DNA of 64,000 bases from positions 1,302,001 to 1,366,000 of the forward strand of contig JAUIRK010000903.1 of the NCBI GenBank assembly GCA_030549495.1, given 5' to 3'. Positions within the stretch are counted from its first letter, which is position 1. Each line of letters begins with the position of its first letter. A program made the position numbers and the translations under genes. Of this stretch, positions 46,001 to 54,840 are shown one piece after another. The stretch comes from Nectonema munidae (Eukaryota > Nematomorpha > Nectonematoida > Nectonematidae). The notes under the pieces were generated by a model. It saw only the letters and a program-made list of their open reading frames with translations, made no database searches and had not been told where the DNA came from.

Positions 46001-49000
46001 TTGAAGATTTTCCTGCGTCGCTGCTTCCCACGCATCTGCAATCCAGTAAACCGCATCTTTAATTGTGATTTGTTTTATCACCTCTGGGATCGGGGTATCT
46101 AGCTTGCACAAGACGTGACGTAGAAGGTTTTTCTTATAACCTCTTTTTAATGGTTTTAAAACACCCTGGTCCATCGGTTGAATGAGGGAGGTTGTATTTG
46201 CCGGCAGGGACATTACTAAAAATGATCCGTCTTCTGTCGTTAGTTCTTCAACGGAAGGGTGGGCTGGAGCATTATCTAACAGTAGCACAATCTTTTCCTC
46301 GAAATTGTTCTCTCGGCAAAATTCACGAACACCGGGAACAAAGTTCTCAAAAAATCATCTCTTGAATGTCGCCGCATCCATCCACGCGTTCTTCTGACTA
46401 TAGTAGTCGACTGGCAGGCGGTCCATGTTCTGGTTTTTAAAGCATCGTGGCTTAGCTGACTTGTGAATAAATGTTAATGGAATCTTACAGGTTCCGCTCG
46501 CATTCGAACAACCCATAAGGGTAACTCGATCTTTAGCTGTCTTGAAATTCTTTGCCGTTTTCTCTCCGTGTAAAACCAAGGTGCGGCTGGGCATCAATTT
46601 CCAATAGAGACCAGTTTCGTTAGCATAGAAAATCTGGTATCTGGTTAAATTTTCTGATTCCGTTGACCTCTTTAACGCAGATTGGAAAGCTCCAATTGAG
46701 TCAGCGTCTGCTGATAAGGATTCGCCTTGCATTGATAAGGAATGGATACCGTCGCGTTTCTTAAAACCATCTAGCCATCCGTTACTGGCCTCAAAACTTG
46801 GGTGACCTTCGGGATACAACTCTTTGACAAAAAGAAGAGCTTTCTCCTGTAAAAGAGGTCCAGATATCGGTACGCCCTTTCTTCGCTGCTGCGTCATCCA
46901 CGTAAAACACGCATCATCATCCTTCAAAAACGTTGCTTTTGACAAATAAGATTTCGCTAAAAACAGACTTGGTAACTCACATTTTGAAACCGAATTCTCC
47001 AATTCCTCCCTTTTCGCCCAGATGGTGGATACGGTTGACTTAGGCAAACCAAATTGCGTTGCAACTAAAAGGTTGGATTTTCCCTTCCTTCCTTTGGCAA
47101 TTATCTTTAGTTTAGTTTCAACCGAAACACTTTGACGCTTTCTCACGGAAGCCATGATTGCGAATGAATTATCTACCCATGGATCCGATTTATTAAAATA
47201 GAAAAACGATGGATTTTAATTACAGGAACTTTTGATTTGCGTTAATGCATACACCAAAAGTGAGATTGTGTTGGTGAGACGTATGTGCATGAATAAAAGT
47301 TAAAAGATTTTCTTATTTATTAAGTAAAAGTTCACTGGTTCCCACCTTTGCTCTAGAACTTTTTAACGCCACACTTGTAAACTAAGATGACTCACTACTT
47401 GACATTTCGCCAGAAAGGACATTTGACCGATTCGACGTTTCATTGAAAATGCATACAATTTGATCGTTTTTGTGGACGTTGATTTACTTACAATAAGTTC
47501 TGCATCGTGATTTTTGTTTTTTTTATTATTCTTAACTTCTTCACAAATTATGTGGTGAATAACTCATCTACTCGAAGACACTACCAAATGCGTAAAATGA
47601 TATGACATGACTGATTACAAATCTGCAGCGTACTTTTTCTCTTTTTATTATATTCATATTCGGTCAAATTTTCCGATAGCATTGAGATTGCGTGCTACGT
47701 CATTTTCGTGACCACGCGTTTCGTAGAATGGATATTTAGTTCGTCAAAACAGTGTTAAACACGGAAAAGTAATAGGTCCTTTATACGAGGTATTTGCTTA
47801 ATTATACGCCATTGGGATTACCTTTTTATCAATTTTCATGGTAAACTTTACCAATTCATTGGTGGAATTTTGAAGAAGAGCTTGGAATTTAGAGTTACTA
47901 TAATCTTTTAACTGCTAATTACACAGCGTTGGTAAACCTCTGATTCCTGTGAAGTGGGCAGGAGCGTCTAATTAGTGAGTAAATATTTTTCCTCACACTG
48001 AGTCGCTGCTACTGTAATGACCTTTATATAATTTTGGTCTAATTATAAAGTTTTATATCTATTTCAATAAAATCAGTGTTGATTCTCAAATTAAAATGTT
48101 TAATCATTTCATTTATTGCGTCCCATTTTAATATATTAAAGTTCGTTTTGCAAAAATCTGAAGTAAAAACTCTTTCTCTTTCCTGATTTTAACTTCAATG
48201 TATATATATAGGGAGAGAGAGAGAAATTGTTCGTTTGCTTTCAAAAATACATTTTGCAACAAACAACCGCTCGACCAAATATCCATTCGATGAATCGTCA
48301 ATTTTTCATTTTTTTAATTGTATTATCAAATAACTATACTGGCCATCAAACGAAACTTTAGTGCTAATTCTTGAATTGATTAAGTTCTCATTTTTGAAAT
48401 TTAGACACGTGTTTCTCAACGTGGTCCATGTGGACCACAAAGGGATTCACAATATTTTTAGAGGGGTCCATATAAGAGTATTTTAAATTTGGAGTTCATC
48501 AAATTTTGCAAGAGGACCATATTAAAAATAAAGTTTAATTTGTTGAGGAAAAGTTCTGAAATTGAAAAAAAAATATATTCTAGCAAAAATCAGTTATATG
48601 TGACTGACTGCTTCCCCTTCTTCATATCTTGTTGAATCATGTTTGATACTACAAGTGAAGTGTAATTTATTTTTAATTATTCATTTTAAAGCGTCAGTCG
48701 TGCTCTTTACCTCCATTCAAACAATCTAAGTCGACTAAATGTTATTGATAGACGAGATTTAAGATGATTGACATTGATTTCATTGCAACCTGATATATCA
48801 AATTTTGCCTTAAGCGTCAAGTTCAACGTTCACACCAAACAACATATTTTTCTAATAAAAATTCCCACTTTTTTGACTTTATAAAAATCTAATTAATTTT
48901 TAATAGTTAAACAATTAAAAAATAATGATTAAAAACGGCTTAAGTATTCTTATATTTTTGATAAATATAACCAACTATAAAATAAAATTCGTAGCAATAA

Positions 49001-49343
49001 AAATAAGGGGTCCACAAAAAACAGTTTGGAAAGAGTCCATAAGAGAAAAAGGTTGCGAATCACTGATCTAGTCTTTCCAAATTCCACTCTCCTCCCTCTC
49101 TCAAAAATGAGCGCATAGAGGTGACGTGGGCTTTCTAAGCAAGAAAGATTGATTTTACTTCATTTTGTCAGGGGTGGCTACATGATTCAGCCATGGAGCA
49201 TGGAATTTTGGACTGGACACACGAACAGACTACATGATAGAATCAAGTTTCTCCATAAAGATGTTTTATTACAGTATAACGCAAAGCAAGAAGAATTGAA
49301 GAAGGGAGAAGATGATTGGTTCTACGAAAGACTTTATCCTTAA
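36879..49343 (+). CDS. PNPO: Pyridoxamine 5'-phosphate oxidase gene, 5' exon missing
   Basis: PNPO oxidises pyridoxine or pyridoxamine 5'-phosphate to pyridoxal 5'-phosphate, using FMN and oxygen, in the vitamin B6 salvage pathway. Four exons are found: 36879-37032, 38091-38193, 39100-39353 and 49172-49343. Their phases agree (a split AAA codon, a clean join, a split TGG codon), and all junctions are GT...AG. In order they give the substrate-side helix ([20 protein letters not shown]), the FMN-binding strand ([23 protein letters not shown]), [29 protein letters not shown], the PKPDFWGGY link and the C-terminal NRLHDR and [10 protein letters not shown] motifs. The N-terminal exon lies upstream and was not found. 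The last intron is 9.8 kb and full of transposons. No stop interrupts the exons, so the gene is probably live. Confidence 0.93.
38091..38193 (+). CDS. PNPO: PNPO exon, FMN-binding strand
   Basis: Preceded by TTTTTTGTTTAG and followed by GTAAGC. It encodes [14 protein letters not shown] and [17 protein letters not shown], matching the family's GKPSARMLLLKGF and FFTNFESRKGKEL. It ends on a whole codon. Confidence 0.92.
38765..38850 (+). repeat. tRNA-like SINE head in a PNPO intron
   Basis: GGCGTGACTAAGGTTGGTTA and, 30 bases on, AGGGTTCGACCCAGC form an A-box-like and a good B-box phrase. The whole does not fold into a convincing tRNA, so a SINE head is more likely than a tRNA gene. Confidence 0.45.
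39100..39353 (+). CDS. PNPO: PNPO exon, unusually GC-rich
   Basis: It follows TTTTCCAAG and ends CTG before GTAAGG. It encodes [39 protein letters not shown] and PVPKPDF, in step with the family and with the same length as the human protein between QI and PKP. GC is about 62 percent over 39121-39350, against about 40 percent in the other exons measured. A pyrimidine tract and CAG at 39271-39296 look like a second, internal splice acceptor, but no matching donor was seen. Confidence 0.88.
39668..41990 (-). mobile_element. piggyBac element, right end unclear
   Basis: The left end is TTAACCCATTTAAGACCAC at 39668. Three copies of the hairpin CACTACA-(2)-TGTAGTG lie near the ends (39807-39822, 41610-41625, 41959-41974). 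They are probably subterminal transposase-binding repeats. No right TTAA terminus was found, so the right limit is a guess. It lies in the last PNPO intron. Confidence 0.7.
39878..41563 (-). pseudogene. piggyBac transposase with one stop codon
   Basis: Reading from 41563 to 39878 the frame is open for about 560 codons apart from one TGA at 40829-40831. That stop lies two codons before the first catalytic motif IDESM. Acidic N-terminus ([14 protein letters not shown]), [13 protein letters not shown] core, second aspartate in YFDNFFSS, third in [13 protein letters not shown], and a C-terminal cysteine-rich zinc region ([20 protein letters not shown]) are all readable. The tight decay pattern, one stop only, marks a young copy. 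A transposase encoded by it would need the stop to be absent in a sister copy. Confidence 0.9.
41991..42689. other. PNPO intron, no gene seen
   Basis: AT-rich intron sequence between the piggyBac and the hAT, with no recognised repeat. Confidence 0.4.
42690..45069 (-). mobile_element. Intact-looking hAT element with perfect 8-bp duplication
   Basis: TCTTAATC at 42682-42689 is repeated at 45070-45077. The termini are perfect 15-bp inverted repeats, CAGCGTTTCTCAACC. Subterminal GGCCCCC/GGCCATGG blocks follow. One open 584-codon transposase fills the interior. It lies in the last PNPO intron in antisense orientation, and its perfect ends and open frame mark it as recent. Confidence 0.95.
42845..44599 (-). 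CDS. hAT transposase (ZBED5-like), intact
   Basis: 584 residues from [16 protein letters not shown] to VSH. A BED zinc finger ([10 protein letters not shown]...HRDKLHP) lies at residues about 25-55. The RNase-H-like catalytic region shows [12 protein letters not shown] (first acid, near residue 170) and [11 protein letters not shown] (second, near 240). The insertion-domain [15 protein letters not shown] follows. The C-terminal dimerisation region includes [20 protein letters not shown]. Length is normal for the group. It would bind the element's ends and cut them in the nucleus. No defect is visible. Confidence 0.95.
   Translation of the reverse strand: MSKVRKWNDSYVSFGFTKVIRDGMDCAQCLHCSVVMANASLRPSKLSNHRDKLHPQKKDDSIDALLTKRARYDREATLPKFGFRPEEKPALQSSYEVAYQIVKCKKPHNIAEELIKPCTEKMVELMIGSEAKKKIQQVSLSNDTIRRRIDDMAADVCRQICYEIKQSTLQASLQLDESTDTAMESQLIAFARYEKEGKMKEEFLFCNTLPTTTTAKNVKAIVDSFFEMNGLSWQNFKHICTDGAPAMIGVKGGFVALVKNEWPNVTSSHCSLHRYALASKTLPPRLLEVLDIAVKVINFIRAKAKNHRLFQLLANEMGAQHVGLLFYTKVRWLSRGKCLSRLYELRLETEIFLQENENYLHVHFKNEEFVMMLAYLADIFGRLNEMNQSLQGHDVTVSDVQDKLTGMSARITVWQARIEAGSTASFPLLDEHLQTKKIELPIGIKNYIIKHLDILFSEFKSYFDNAPLDVLWHKDPFNTEIKPTEDEAEELAEFKVSKAMKVAFSNRKDLSNFWLSVQDAYPKLSKKASEMHVQFATIYLCESGFSDLATIKTKSRNRLDVRNDIRLAVSKTKPDIRAQQQVSH
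45129..45178. repeat. Hairpin CCTACGTTTTACGT
   Basis: CCTACGTTTTACGT at 45129-45142 and its exact reverse complement at 45165-45178 flank 22 bases. It may be part of a terminus of the Tigger that follows, but no partner was found at the other side. Confidence 0.7.
45554..47155 (-). pseudogene. Tigger/jerky-type transposase, two stops and a lost catalytic acid
   Basis: One frame of 534 codons runs from [17 protein letters not shown] at 47155 to KKITNFFQ at 45554. It is broken only by TGA at 46352-46354 and TAG at 45920-45922. CENP-B-type DNA-binding regions lie at residues 1-60 and 85-150 ([13 protein letters not shown]). The DDE region has [10 protein letters not shown] and QPMDQGVL, but the first motif reads [11 protein letters not shown], where the family has a D: the first catalytic aspartate is asparagine. 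The C-terminus is acidic ([12 protein letters not shown]) and ends with the family's KKITNFF motif. The element's ends were not recognised. It lies in the PNPO intron. Confidence 0.88.
47156..47715. other. PNPO intron, no gene seen
   Basis: Flank of the Tigger. It contains a GACATTTCG-type phrase at 47401 also seen near 61851, possibly part of another small repeat. Confidence 0.35.
47716..48297. mobile_element. Non-autonomous element (family T), about 580 bp
   Basis: The ends are inverted repeats of about 24 bp around CGTAGAATGGATATTTAG and its counterpart AAATATCCATTCGATGAATC. A second copy spans about 60162-61825, with the same interior (for example TCTAATTATAAAGTTTTATA and TTCGTTTGCTTTCAAAAATA) but split by a LINE fragment. 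No coding capacity. Superfamily not determined. Confidence 0.75.
48406..49067. mobile_element. Non-autonomous hAT-like element just before the last PNPO exon
   Basis: The left end reads CACGTGTTTCTCAACGTGGT and the right end, in reverse complement, CAGTGATTCGCAACC. GTCCA blocks follow in both ends. The duplication is not readable. The right end is about 105 bases from the PNPO terminal exon. Confidence 0.6.
49172..49343 (+). CDS. PNPO: PNPO terminal exon
   Basis: Preceded by TTTTGTCAG. It completes the split TGG codon and encodes [18 protein letters not shown], then RLHDRIKF, and ends [10 protein letters not shown] with TAA at 49341-49343. RLHDR and the W-YERL-P ending are family hallmarks. 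AATAAA at 49380-49385 can serve as the polyadenylation signal. Confidence 0.95.
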
Positions 49344-49916
49344 TAATATAACCTTCCAATTTTCTAAAACGTATATTCCAATAAATTTCGTTTTTCTTCG
49401 TTAAATTAAGATCATTATCATGTCTTTCCTATCTTGATAGACTCCCGCGAAAAAAAGGAAGACATTTTTAAAAAAGATTATATTTATTTACAAAACAGAG
49501 TGTTTTAGAAGAAAGTAACACGTGGAGGAAATAGAAAGCAGCAGAAAAAGAAGGAAATGATTTATAAGTACAAAATGCTCTTTTAACAACAAATAACAGT
49601 ATATTGCTCGCAAATTTACCATGAAAAATCGTATTTGGTGATAAAAAAGTTAACAGTTTATGGTGATTGAATCAAAACAAGTGTTAGTAGTTTTAAAAAA
49701 TAAAGAAAATAATAATTAAGATGCAAAAAAATGTTATATAAGGAAAAGATACGGTAATTAAATTAGTCTTAAAATAATTATATAAGAAAAATTAATTTAA
49801 ACATCTGTAAAAAAAGTTTTAGCTTTATGTGAGGTTGTTAGACAGCCAAATCACACGTATAAATATAAAAAATAAACATAGCTACACATAGGTGTATCAC
49901 TCTCCATTCCATGCGA
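49344..49916. other. 3' UTRs of two converging genes
   Basis: This stretch lies between the PNPO stop (plus) and the stop of the minus-strand exon at 49917. AATAAA at 49380 suits PNPO. On the minus strand an AATAAA-like signal lies near 49485. Confidence 0.45.
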
Positions 49917-50078
49917 TTATGGAAAGGAATAGCTCTCCCCCTCTAAATGTTGGATGGCTGCGAAAATTGTGTCCAAACTCTTTATATTTGTTGTTCGATG
50001 GCCATTTTTGAAGTGAATTAGAGGAGATGATGATGATCTTTGGCTGGGGTTGTTGTCGTTTGATGGTGTTTCTTCGTT
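49917..50078 (-). CDS. Candidate terminal exon of an unidentified gene
   Basis: On the minus strand, TTTTTTTGAAAACAG is followed by an open frame of 53 codons ending in TAA (49917-49919). It reads NEETPSNDNNPSQRSS..., then IHFKNGHRTTNIKSLDTIF and AIQHLEGESYSFP. The serine/asparagine-rich start and the compact, charged end look like the C-terminus of a real protein. I do not recognise the family. It begins on a codon boundary, which agrees with the candidate exon at 62135-62463. An alternative frame here (63 codons) ignores the splice site. Confidence 0.5.
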   Translation of the reverse strand, partial: NEETPSNDNNPSQRSSSSPLIHFKNGHRTTNIKSLDTIFAAIQHLEGESYSFP

Positions 50079-50217
50079 CTGTTTTCAAAAAAAATAGAGA
50101 TTTTACAATAACTTTATTTTTTTAGTTCTATAAAAGAATTTAAACCTATTTCTAGGTTATGTAGCTCGGATACTGAAACAAAATATCACGATATATACAG
50201 AGAGTAGGGAAATCTAA

Positions 50218-50623
50218 AAATTGGGTACATGGAAAATATTTAAAAATCTTACAATTATTCTCTTTCAAAACAAAAATAATAACAAGGAATGTATTCCTCG
50301 ATCTATGAATCACTAACACGAAATATGGAACATTGTACAGTGCACATTCATAATTTAGTATAGATCAGGGGTGGGTACATTTAACCAATTTTGGGTTATT
50401 GTTCCTGTAGAGCAGTGGTAGAAATTGGGTACATGGAAAATATTTAAAAATCTTACAATTATTCTCTTTCAAAACAAAAATAATAACAAGGAATGTATTC
50501 CTCGATCTATGAATCACTAACACGAAATATGGAACATTGTACAGTGCACATTCATAATTTAGTATAGATCAGGGGTGGGTACATTTAACCAATTTTGGGT
50601 TATTGTTCCTGTAGAGCAGTGGT
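50218..50623. repeat. Tandem duplication, 202 bp, period 204
   Basis: 50218-50419 is repeated at 50422-50623 with no difference seen by eye. The copies are separated by two extra bases, AG. The unit ends with CTGTAGAG plus CAGTGGT, that is, the hAT target site and the first 7 bases of the hAT terminus at 50617. Confidence 0.9.
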
Positions 50624-50970
50624 TCTCAACCAGGGTCAATGCGAAATTTCGGGGGGGGGGGGGGGGGGTCCACACACAAAAAAATTAAATTGTGGGTGCA
50701 TGGTATTATTTTGGTGGTCCACAGAACAATTTAACTTTTAATGCATGTGTATCATTGAAAGAAAAATAAAGCAAAGCATATGTTTTTTCTTCTCATTTCA
50801 TTGGTTTCTCTCTTCGAGTAAAAAGAATAAAGAAAAGCAGATTTAATTTTTATTTCCAAGAATCAAAGGGGTCATAAACCGAATCGGAAGTTTGAGTTTA
50901 TATAGAGACTATAAGGTAATTTCATATTCTTATCATCACCTCATTATACCTTGGATTCTTGGAAAGGGGT

Positions 50971-51087
50971 TTAACCCATTTAAGACCAAGCAAAGCAGAC
51001 GATGTATATTCAAAGTCATTGAAAAAAGCAGACGAAGATGAAATTACTTATGTTCCAAAATAGGAACATTGGTCGTAAATGGGTTAA
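50971..51087. mobile_element. piggyBac-type MITE, 117 bp
   Basis: TTAA at 50971-50974 and 51084-51087, with ends TTAACCCATTTAAGACCA and TGGTCGTAAATGGGTTAA. It equals the copy at 35819-35956 in reverse, minus 21 bases lost between direct repeats GCAGACGAT. A GTTCC-AAAATA-GGAAC hairpin lies near one end. Confidence 0.92.
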
Positions 51088-51649
51088 ACTGCTTTTTTTT
51101 TATATATTATAAATTCTTAAAAAAAATTTTGTTTATTTTTAGGATTAGGACCTATAGGTTACGGTGGATAGTTTCTGTGGAGAGACAATTTCTTTGAAGC
51201 TTGTCACAAGAAAATTGCCTTAGTTCACTACAAAACTTCATTGAGAAAAGATATTTAAAACATTAGTTTAGAAATACTGATTTTAATTTTGACACAAATA
51301 CGAAAATGTACTGTAAAGATTAAATTTGCTTGTTTAATTTTTAATAGTAAACTTAAAAATTTTAAAATTTTATTTTTGTCATTTATCTTGATAAGTTAAC
51401 AGTATTTTTGGAGGTATAATTAAAATGGTATACTTACCCTCTAAAATACCTATTTAATATTCCTTTCTAACAAATGTGAAAAAAATTACCTATTATAGCT
51501 AGGTCGCAAATTAAGTCTTGTAGTTTTTTTTCAAATTTTACATAAATTCTAAATAAGAATAATATATTTTTATTAATTTAGTTTTTTTTCATTTTGCACA
51601 TTACCCATTAGGTCTGTTCCAAATAAAACGAAATGTAGACAGTATTCTA

Positions 51650-52010
51650 TTGAATATTTAACTTACGAATTTATTCCATCCCCAAGCAATAAACAAAACC
51701 TATGTGCCTCATATGTATGGATGTGCTTTCAAATTATAGCATTGAGCCAAGTAAGCTTAAGATTCAACCGGAAAACAAGCACAAGGAAAAGAAAAAACAA
51801 CTAATAGAATATTTTAGGAAACTTTGTGATAATTTTCTCTCAAGAAAAACAGTGAATCAATTTGTTAGTAAACAGGTATGTAGAATAGATAATGGTTTAC
51901 TGGCATCTTATGAAATTTCCAAGATAATAGCAAAAGCTGGAAAGCCTCATAATATTGGTGAAACAGTATTTTGTCAGCAGTCTCTGTTATTATTTCATAG
52001 GTGGCCAAAA
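51650..52010 (+). pseudogene. N-terminal piece of a ZBED-type hAT transposase
   Basis: Plus-strand code reads CLICMDVLSNYSIEPSKLK (the BED finger, with its histidine region altered), KLCDNFLSRKTVNQFVSKQ and ASYEISKIIAKAGKPHNIGE. All of these are typical of the SCAND3/ZBED group. The homology stops near 52010, where minus-strand hAT code of another copy begins. Neither an ATG in context nor the catalytic part is present. Confidence 0.7.
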
Positions 52011-52019
52011 ATGCATGTA

Positions 52020-52953
52020 TTGAGTCACAGTGGTTGAGCAAGTTTGAATCCAAAGGAAGCGATTTAGAAGCCAGCGCCTCCCGATGAATGAAGCAGTGCA
52101 CACCAACTACATTTGGTGCTTTGGATTTTACTTTTGCTCGGAAACCCGACCTCGGCCCAAGCATGGCTGGAGCTTCATCAGTTTAATTCCAACACAAACC
52201 ATCATCATCCATTTTGCCTTCGAGGCTTAGTTATTGTTCCCAAAGAGTCGGGGTCAACTAAAGCCATGCTTGTCAAAAAACGATGACAGCATTCATCACA
52301 TCAGTGGCCCTACTTGACGTTTCACGATTTTGACAGCAAGAAATTCCTCCTTGATTATGCCTTTGAACAAGTATCGGCAGTATACCAACAGCTGGCAGGC
52401 CATTGCTACATCGCTGGATTCATCGACCTGATAGCAAAAATGAGGGATGCTTTTATCTCTTCAATAATAATTTGATCTTTCACATCGCCTGACATGTCCC
52501 TGATTATTCGCTGGATAGTATTATTCGAAATAGATACATCACTTAATTTCTGTGCTCCTTCTGCTCCAAGAATCAGTCTAACCACTTCTTTTGTACAATG
52601 TAGGATCAATTCTTCAGCAATTGTATGTGGTTTTTTCTTCCGTGCTACTAAATAAGCCACTCTGTATGATGATGCTTCCACGATGTTCCCTCTCTTCTTT
52701 TGGAAGCTAGCAGTCGCACCACGTTTTTGCCTCTTCAGTTCATCAGCTTTCCTCTTGAAGAAATCCTTTTCCTTGTTTGCATACTCAGGGTGGCATTTGA
52801 TCAGGTGAAGTTGTAATTTTGAAGGCTTCAGTGAATCATTTCCCACAGCGCGAAAACAAATAACACACTGTGGGAGATCTACATTATTTTTTGAATCGAA
52901 ATAAACCCCCACTGAAAATAATCTTCTGATAACTTTGTCTTCTCACTTGACAT
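52020..52953 (-). pseudogene. ZBED-type hAT transposase, 5' half, broken
   Basis: ATG at 52951-52953 starts MSSEKTKLSEDYFQWGF. After a frameshift come the BED finger (CVICFRAVGNDSLKPSKLQ..HLIKCHP), KKPHTIAEELILHCTKEVVR and SNNTIQRIIRDMSGDVKDQI. The catalytic part is disturbed by a SINE S3 insertion at about 52193-52258, after which TDEAPAMLGPRSGF (the TDGAPAM region, G changed to E) and HREALASKSLPL follow. It ends at the junction with the opposite-strand fragment. It lacks the C-terminal half. Confidence 0.8.
52193..52258 (+). repeat. SINE S3, second copy
   Basis: CATCATCATCCATTTTGCC, TTCGAGGCTTAGTTATTGTT and CCCAAAGAGTCGGGGTCAAC match the copy at 29310-29409. It sits in the hAT pseudogene, and no clear duplication was seen around it. 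Confidence 0.75.
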
Positions 52954-53354
52954 TATGCAATATTTGTGGGTGGAAAAAAGAAAAGTATAATAAAATAAAA
53001 TAAAGGTTATTTATAATTTTCTCTCTCTTATTCATATATCACGTATCTTCATGACACTCGTCATTTCAGGAGGCAATAAATCTTCCTGCCATTTCGCGGG
53101 CCACTCATGACCACCCCAAGAGCCAATTTGTCACGTGGGCCGTGAGTTTGACACCCCTGATTCCGTTAGCTAATGTAGAGCAGTTGTAGCATTTAAGCAT
53201 TCAGTTTTATGGATTGTGTACAGTAGTATTCATTTTATTCTGAGCCACATGTATGTCTCCTAATTCCAGTATAATAAATCTAAAATAAGTAGAATCACTA
53301 TGGACCCCTTGAAATTCTTCCATGGACCCCTGGTTGGGAACCACTGCTGTAGAG

Positions 53355-54238
53355 GAACGCAGATGAACTGGAATTCAAAAGAGATTAATCAAAATCGCGT
53401 GCTTTGTGGACTAAAACGGGTTATTAATACCATTGAGACTCTCATTCAAGTAAAATAGCTACGCGCTTTTACCCAACTACTTACTATACGAAATAAATAC
53501 AGAAGGAGATCTTGATACTTTAATTAATGTATATTTTGAATTATAGTTGATGAGAGTATAGTAACACAAACTGTTTTACTTGCAATATATCTTCGAATAT
53601 AGATAAAGTATAAAGTTGTCAAAAAAGGTGATTTTGTTACTAGACTTGATATAGTGAAACTTTTTAAAACTTAAAATGGAGTAATTCTCAGATAATTAAA
53701 AATTAAATTTCTTTAGAAGTTAAAAATACGCACTTTTTAAGATAACATTTGGTGTGAGCACAAAAAAAGTTTTCCAAATTTTAATATTGTTTTCGTGGGC
53801 ATATGAATTTATATTCGTTCTTAATGAATTACATCTGGGCAGCGATATTTACAAAATATCGTGGTCTAACTATGGCAAAGACTTTAAATAATACGAATTG
53901 AAGATTTAAAAGAAATAATTTGAAGCAAAAAAAATGACAAAATTACTTTCATGTAAAAAGATTCATATAATCAAAAAAGTGCACGATAAAAATTAACTAA
54001 AAACATGACCTTGAATAAGCATATTACCTCTTTAGCATCCCTCGCGTTTTAAAAACTGCATCTTTTCTAAAGAACCCATATTATAACAATTGAGTGCAAC
54101 GTCAAGAATCATTTTCAAAATCTTACCAAATTTTATAATTATTTCATAACGCTTTCAAAATTTAAAGGGTCGTTTATCAATTTCACGTAGTAGAAAGTGT
54201 TCGTATATATTTTTAATAGGTGATGAATTACTCTCTAT
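53355..54238. other. No gene seen
   Basis: AT-rich sequence between the chimeric hAT and the next piggyBac. Confidence 0.4.
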
Positions 54239-54471
54239 TTAACCCATTAATGCCCAACCATGGAATTAGATAAAAAATCTTAATTCTTTTTTTTGTAATA
54301 TTACTCATTTTGTGTCAATAGCCAAATTTTCTTATGTAAAATTTAATACCGTTTTTAGTTTTTTGACAAACGGGTGTACACATGTGCACGCTAGGAAGTT
54401 TTCAATCTATCAAATTTAGAAAAGATAATGTTATAAAAGCGATAATACAATTTTATTTAATCTTAAAAACA

Positions 54472-54840
54472 TTAGCACAATTTTGAAGTATGGAAGAGTT
54501 TAAAATGTCCACTGTCAATGCATAAAGCCACCTCACAAGTTTCACATATCACTCTGATTCGCCTTGCACATGAAGAAACAGCACATCTTCTTACTTTGTC
54601 CATCTGTTTTGGCCAGTGTGATCTTCCAAGAAGTCGTACACTGTCATCTACTCTCACTTTGCCTTTTTTGAAAGGTTTTCTCAGGAAAATATTAATACAT
54701 GCTTTTTATCGCTCAAGGAAGATGAAACACTTCTCAAAAACCACAGTAAATCGTGGCCTTTGTTGTCGTTTGCCATCTTATACAGCATGAAGGAAAAGCG
54801 TAGACAAAAGGTTGGTGAATGTGGCCGCCACCACTTTTTC
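54472..54840 (-). pseudogene. piggyBac transposase, C-terminal part
   Basis: Minus-strand code reads KWWRPHSPTFC, RFSFMLYKMANDNKGH and RVDDSVRLLGRSHWP. It ends with a cysteine/histidine-rich domain (CAVSSCARRIRVICETCEVALC..CIDSGHFKLFH) and stops near 54472. This is the family's C-terminal zinc region. The catalytic aspartate motifs are absent from this part. One frameshift lies near 54690. Confidence 0.75.

Larger units (their letters stand above)
50617..53346 (-). mobile_element. Chimeric hAT element with perfect 8-bp duplication
   Basis: CTGTAGAG lies at 50609-50616 and 53347-53354. The ends are CAGTGGTTCTCAACCAGGG and (reverse complement) CAGTGGTTCCCAACCAGGG. An 18-base G run is at 50651-50668. 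Inside are a piggyBac MITE, pieces of two hAT transposases in opposite orientation, a SINE S3 copy, and a further hAT terminus (reverse complement CAGGGGTGTCAAACTCACGG) ending at 53159. The element is thus a nest of at least two hATs. Confidence 0.85.
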
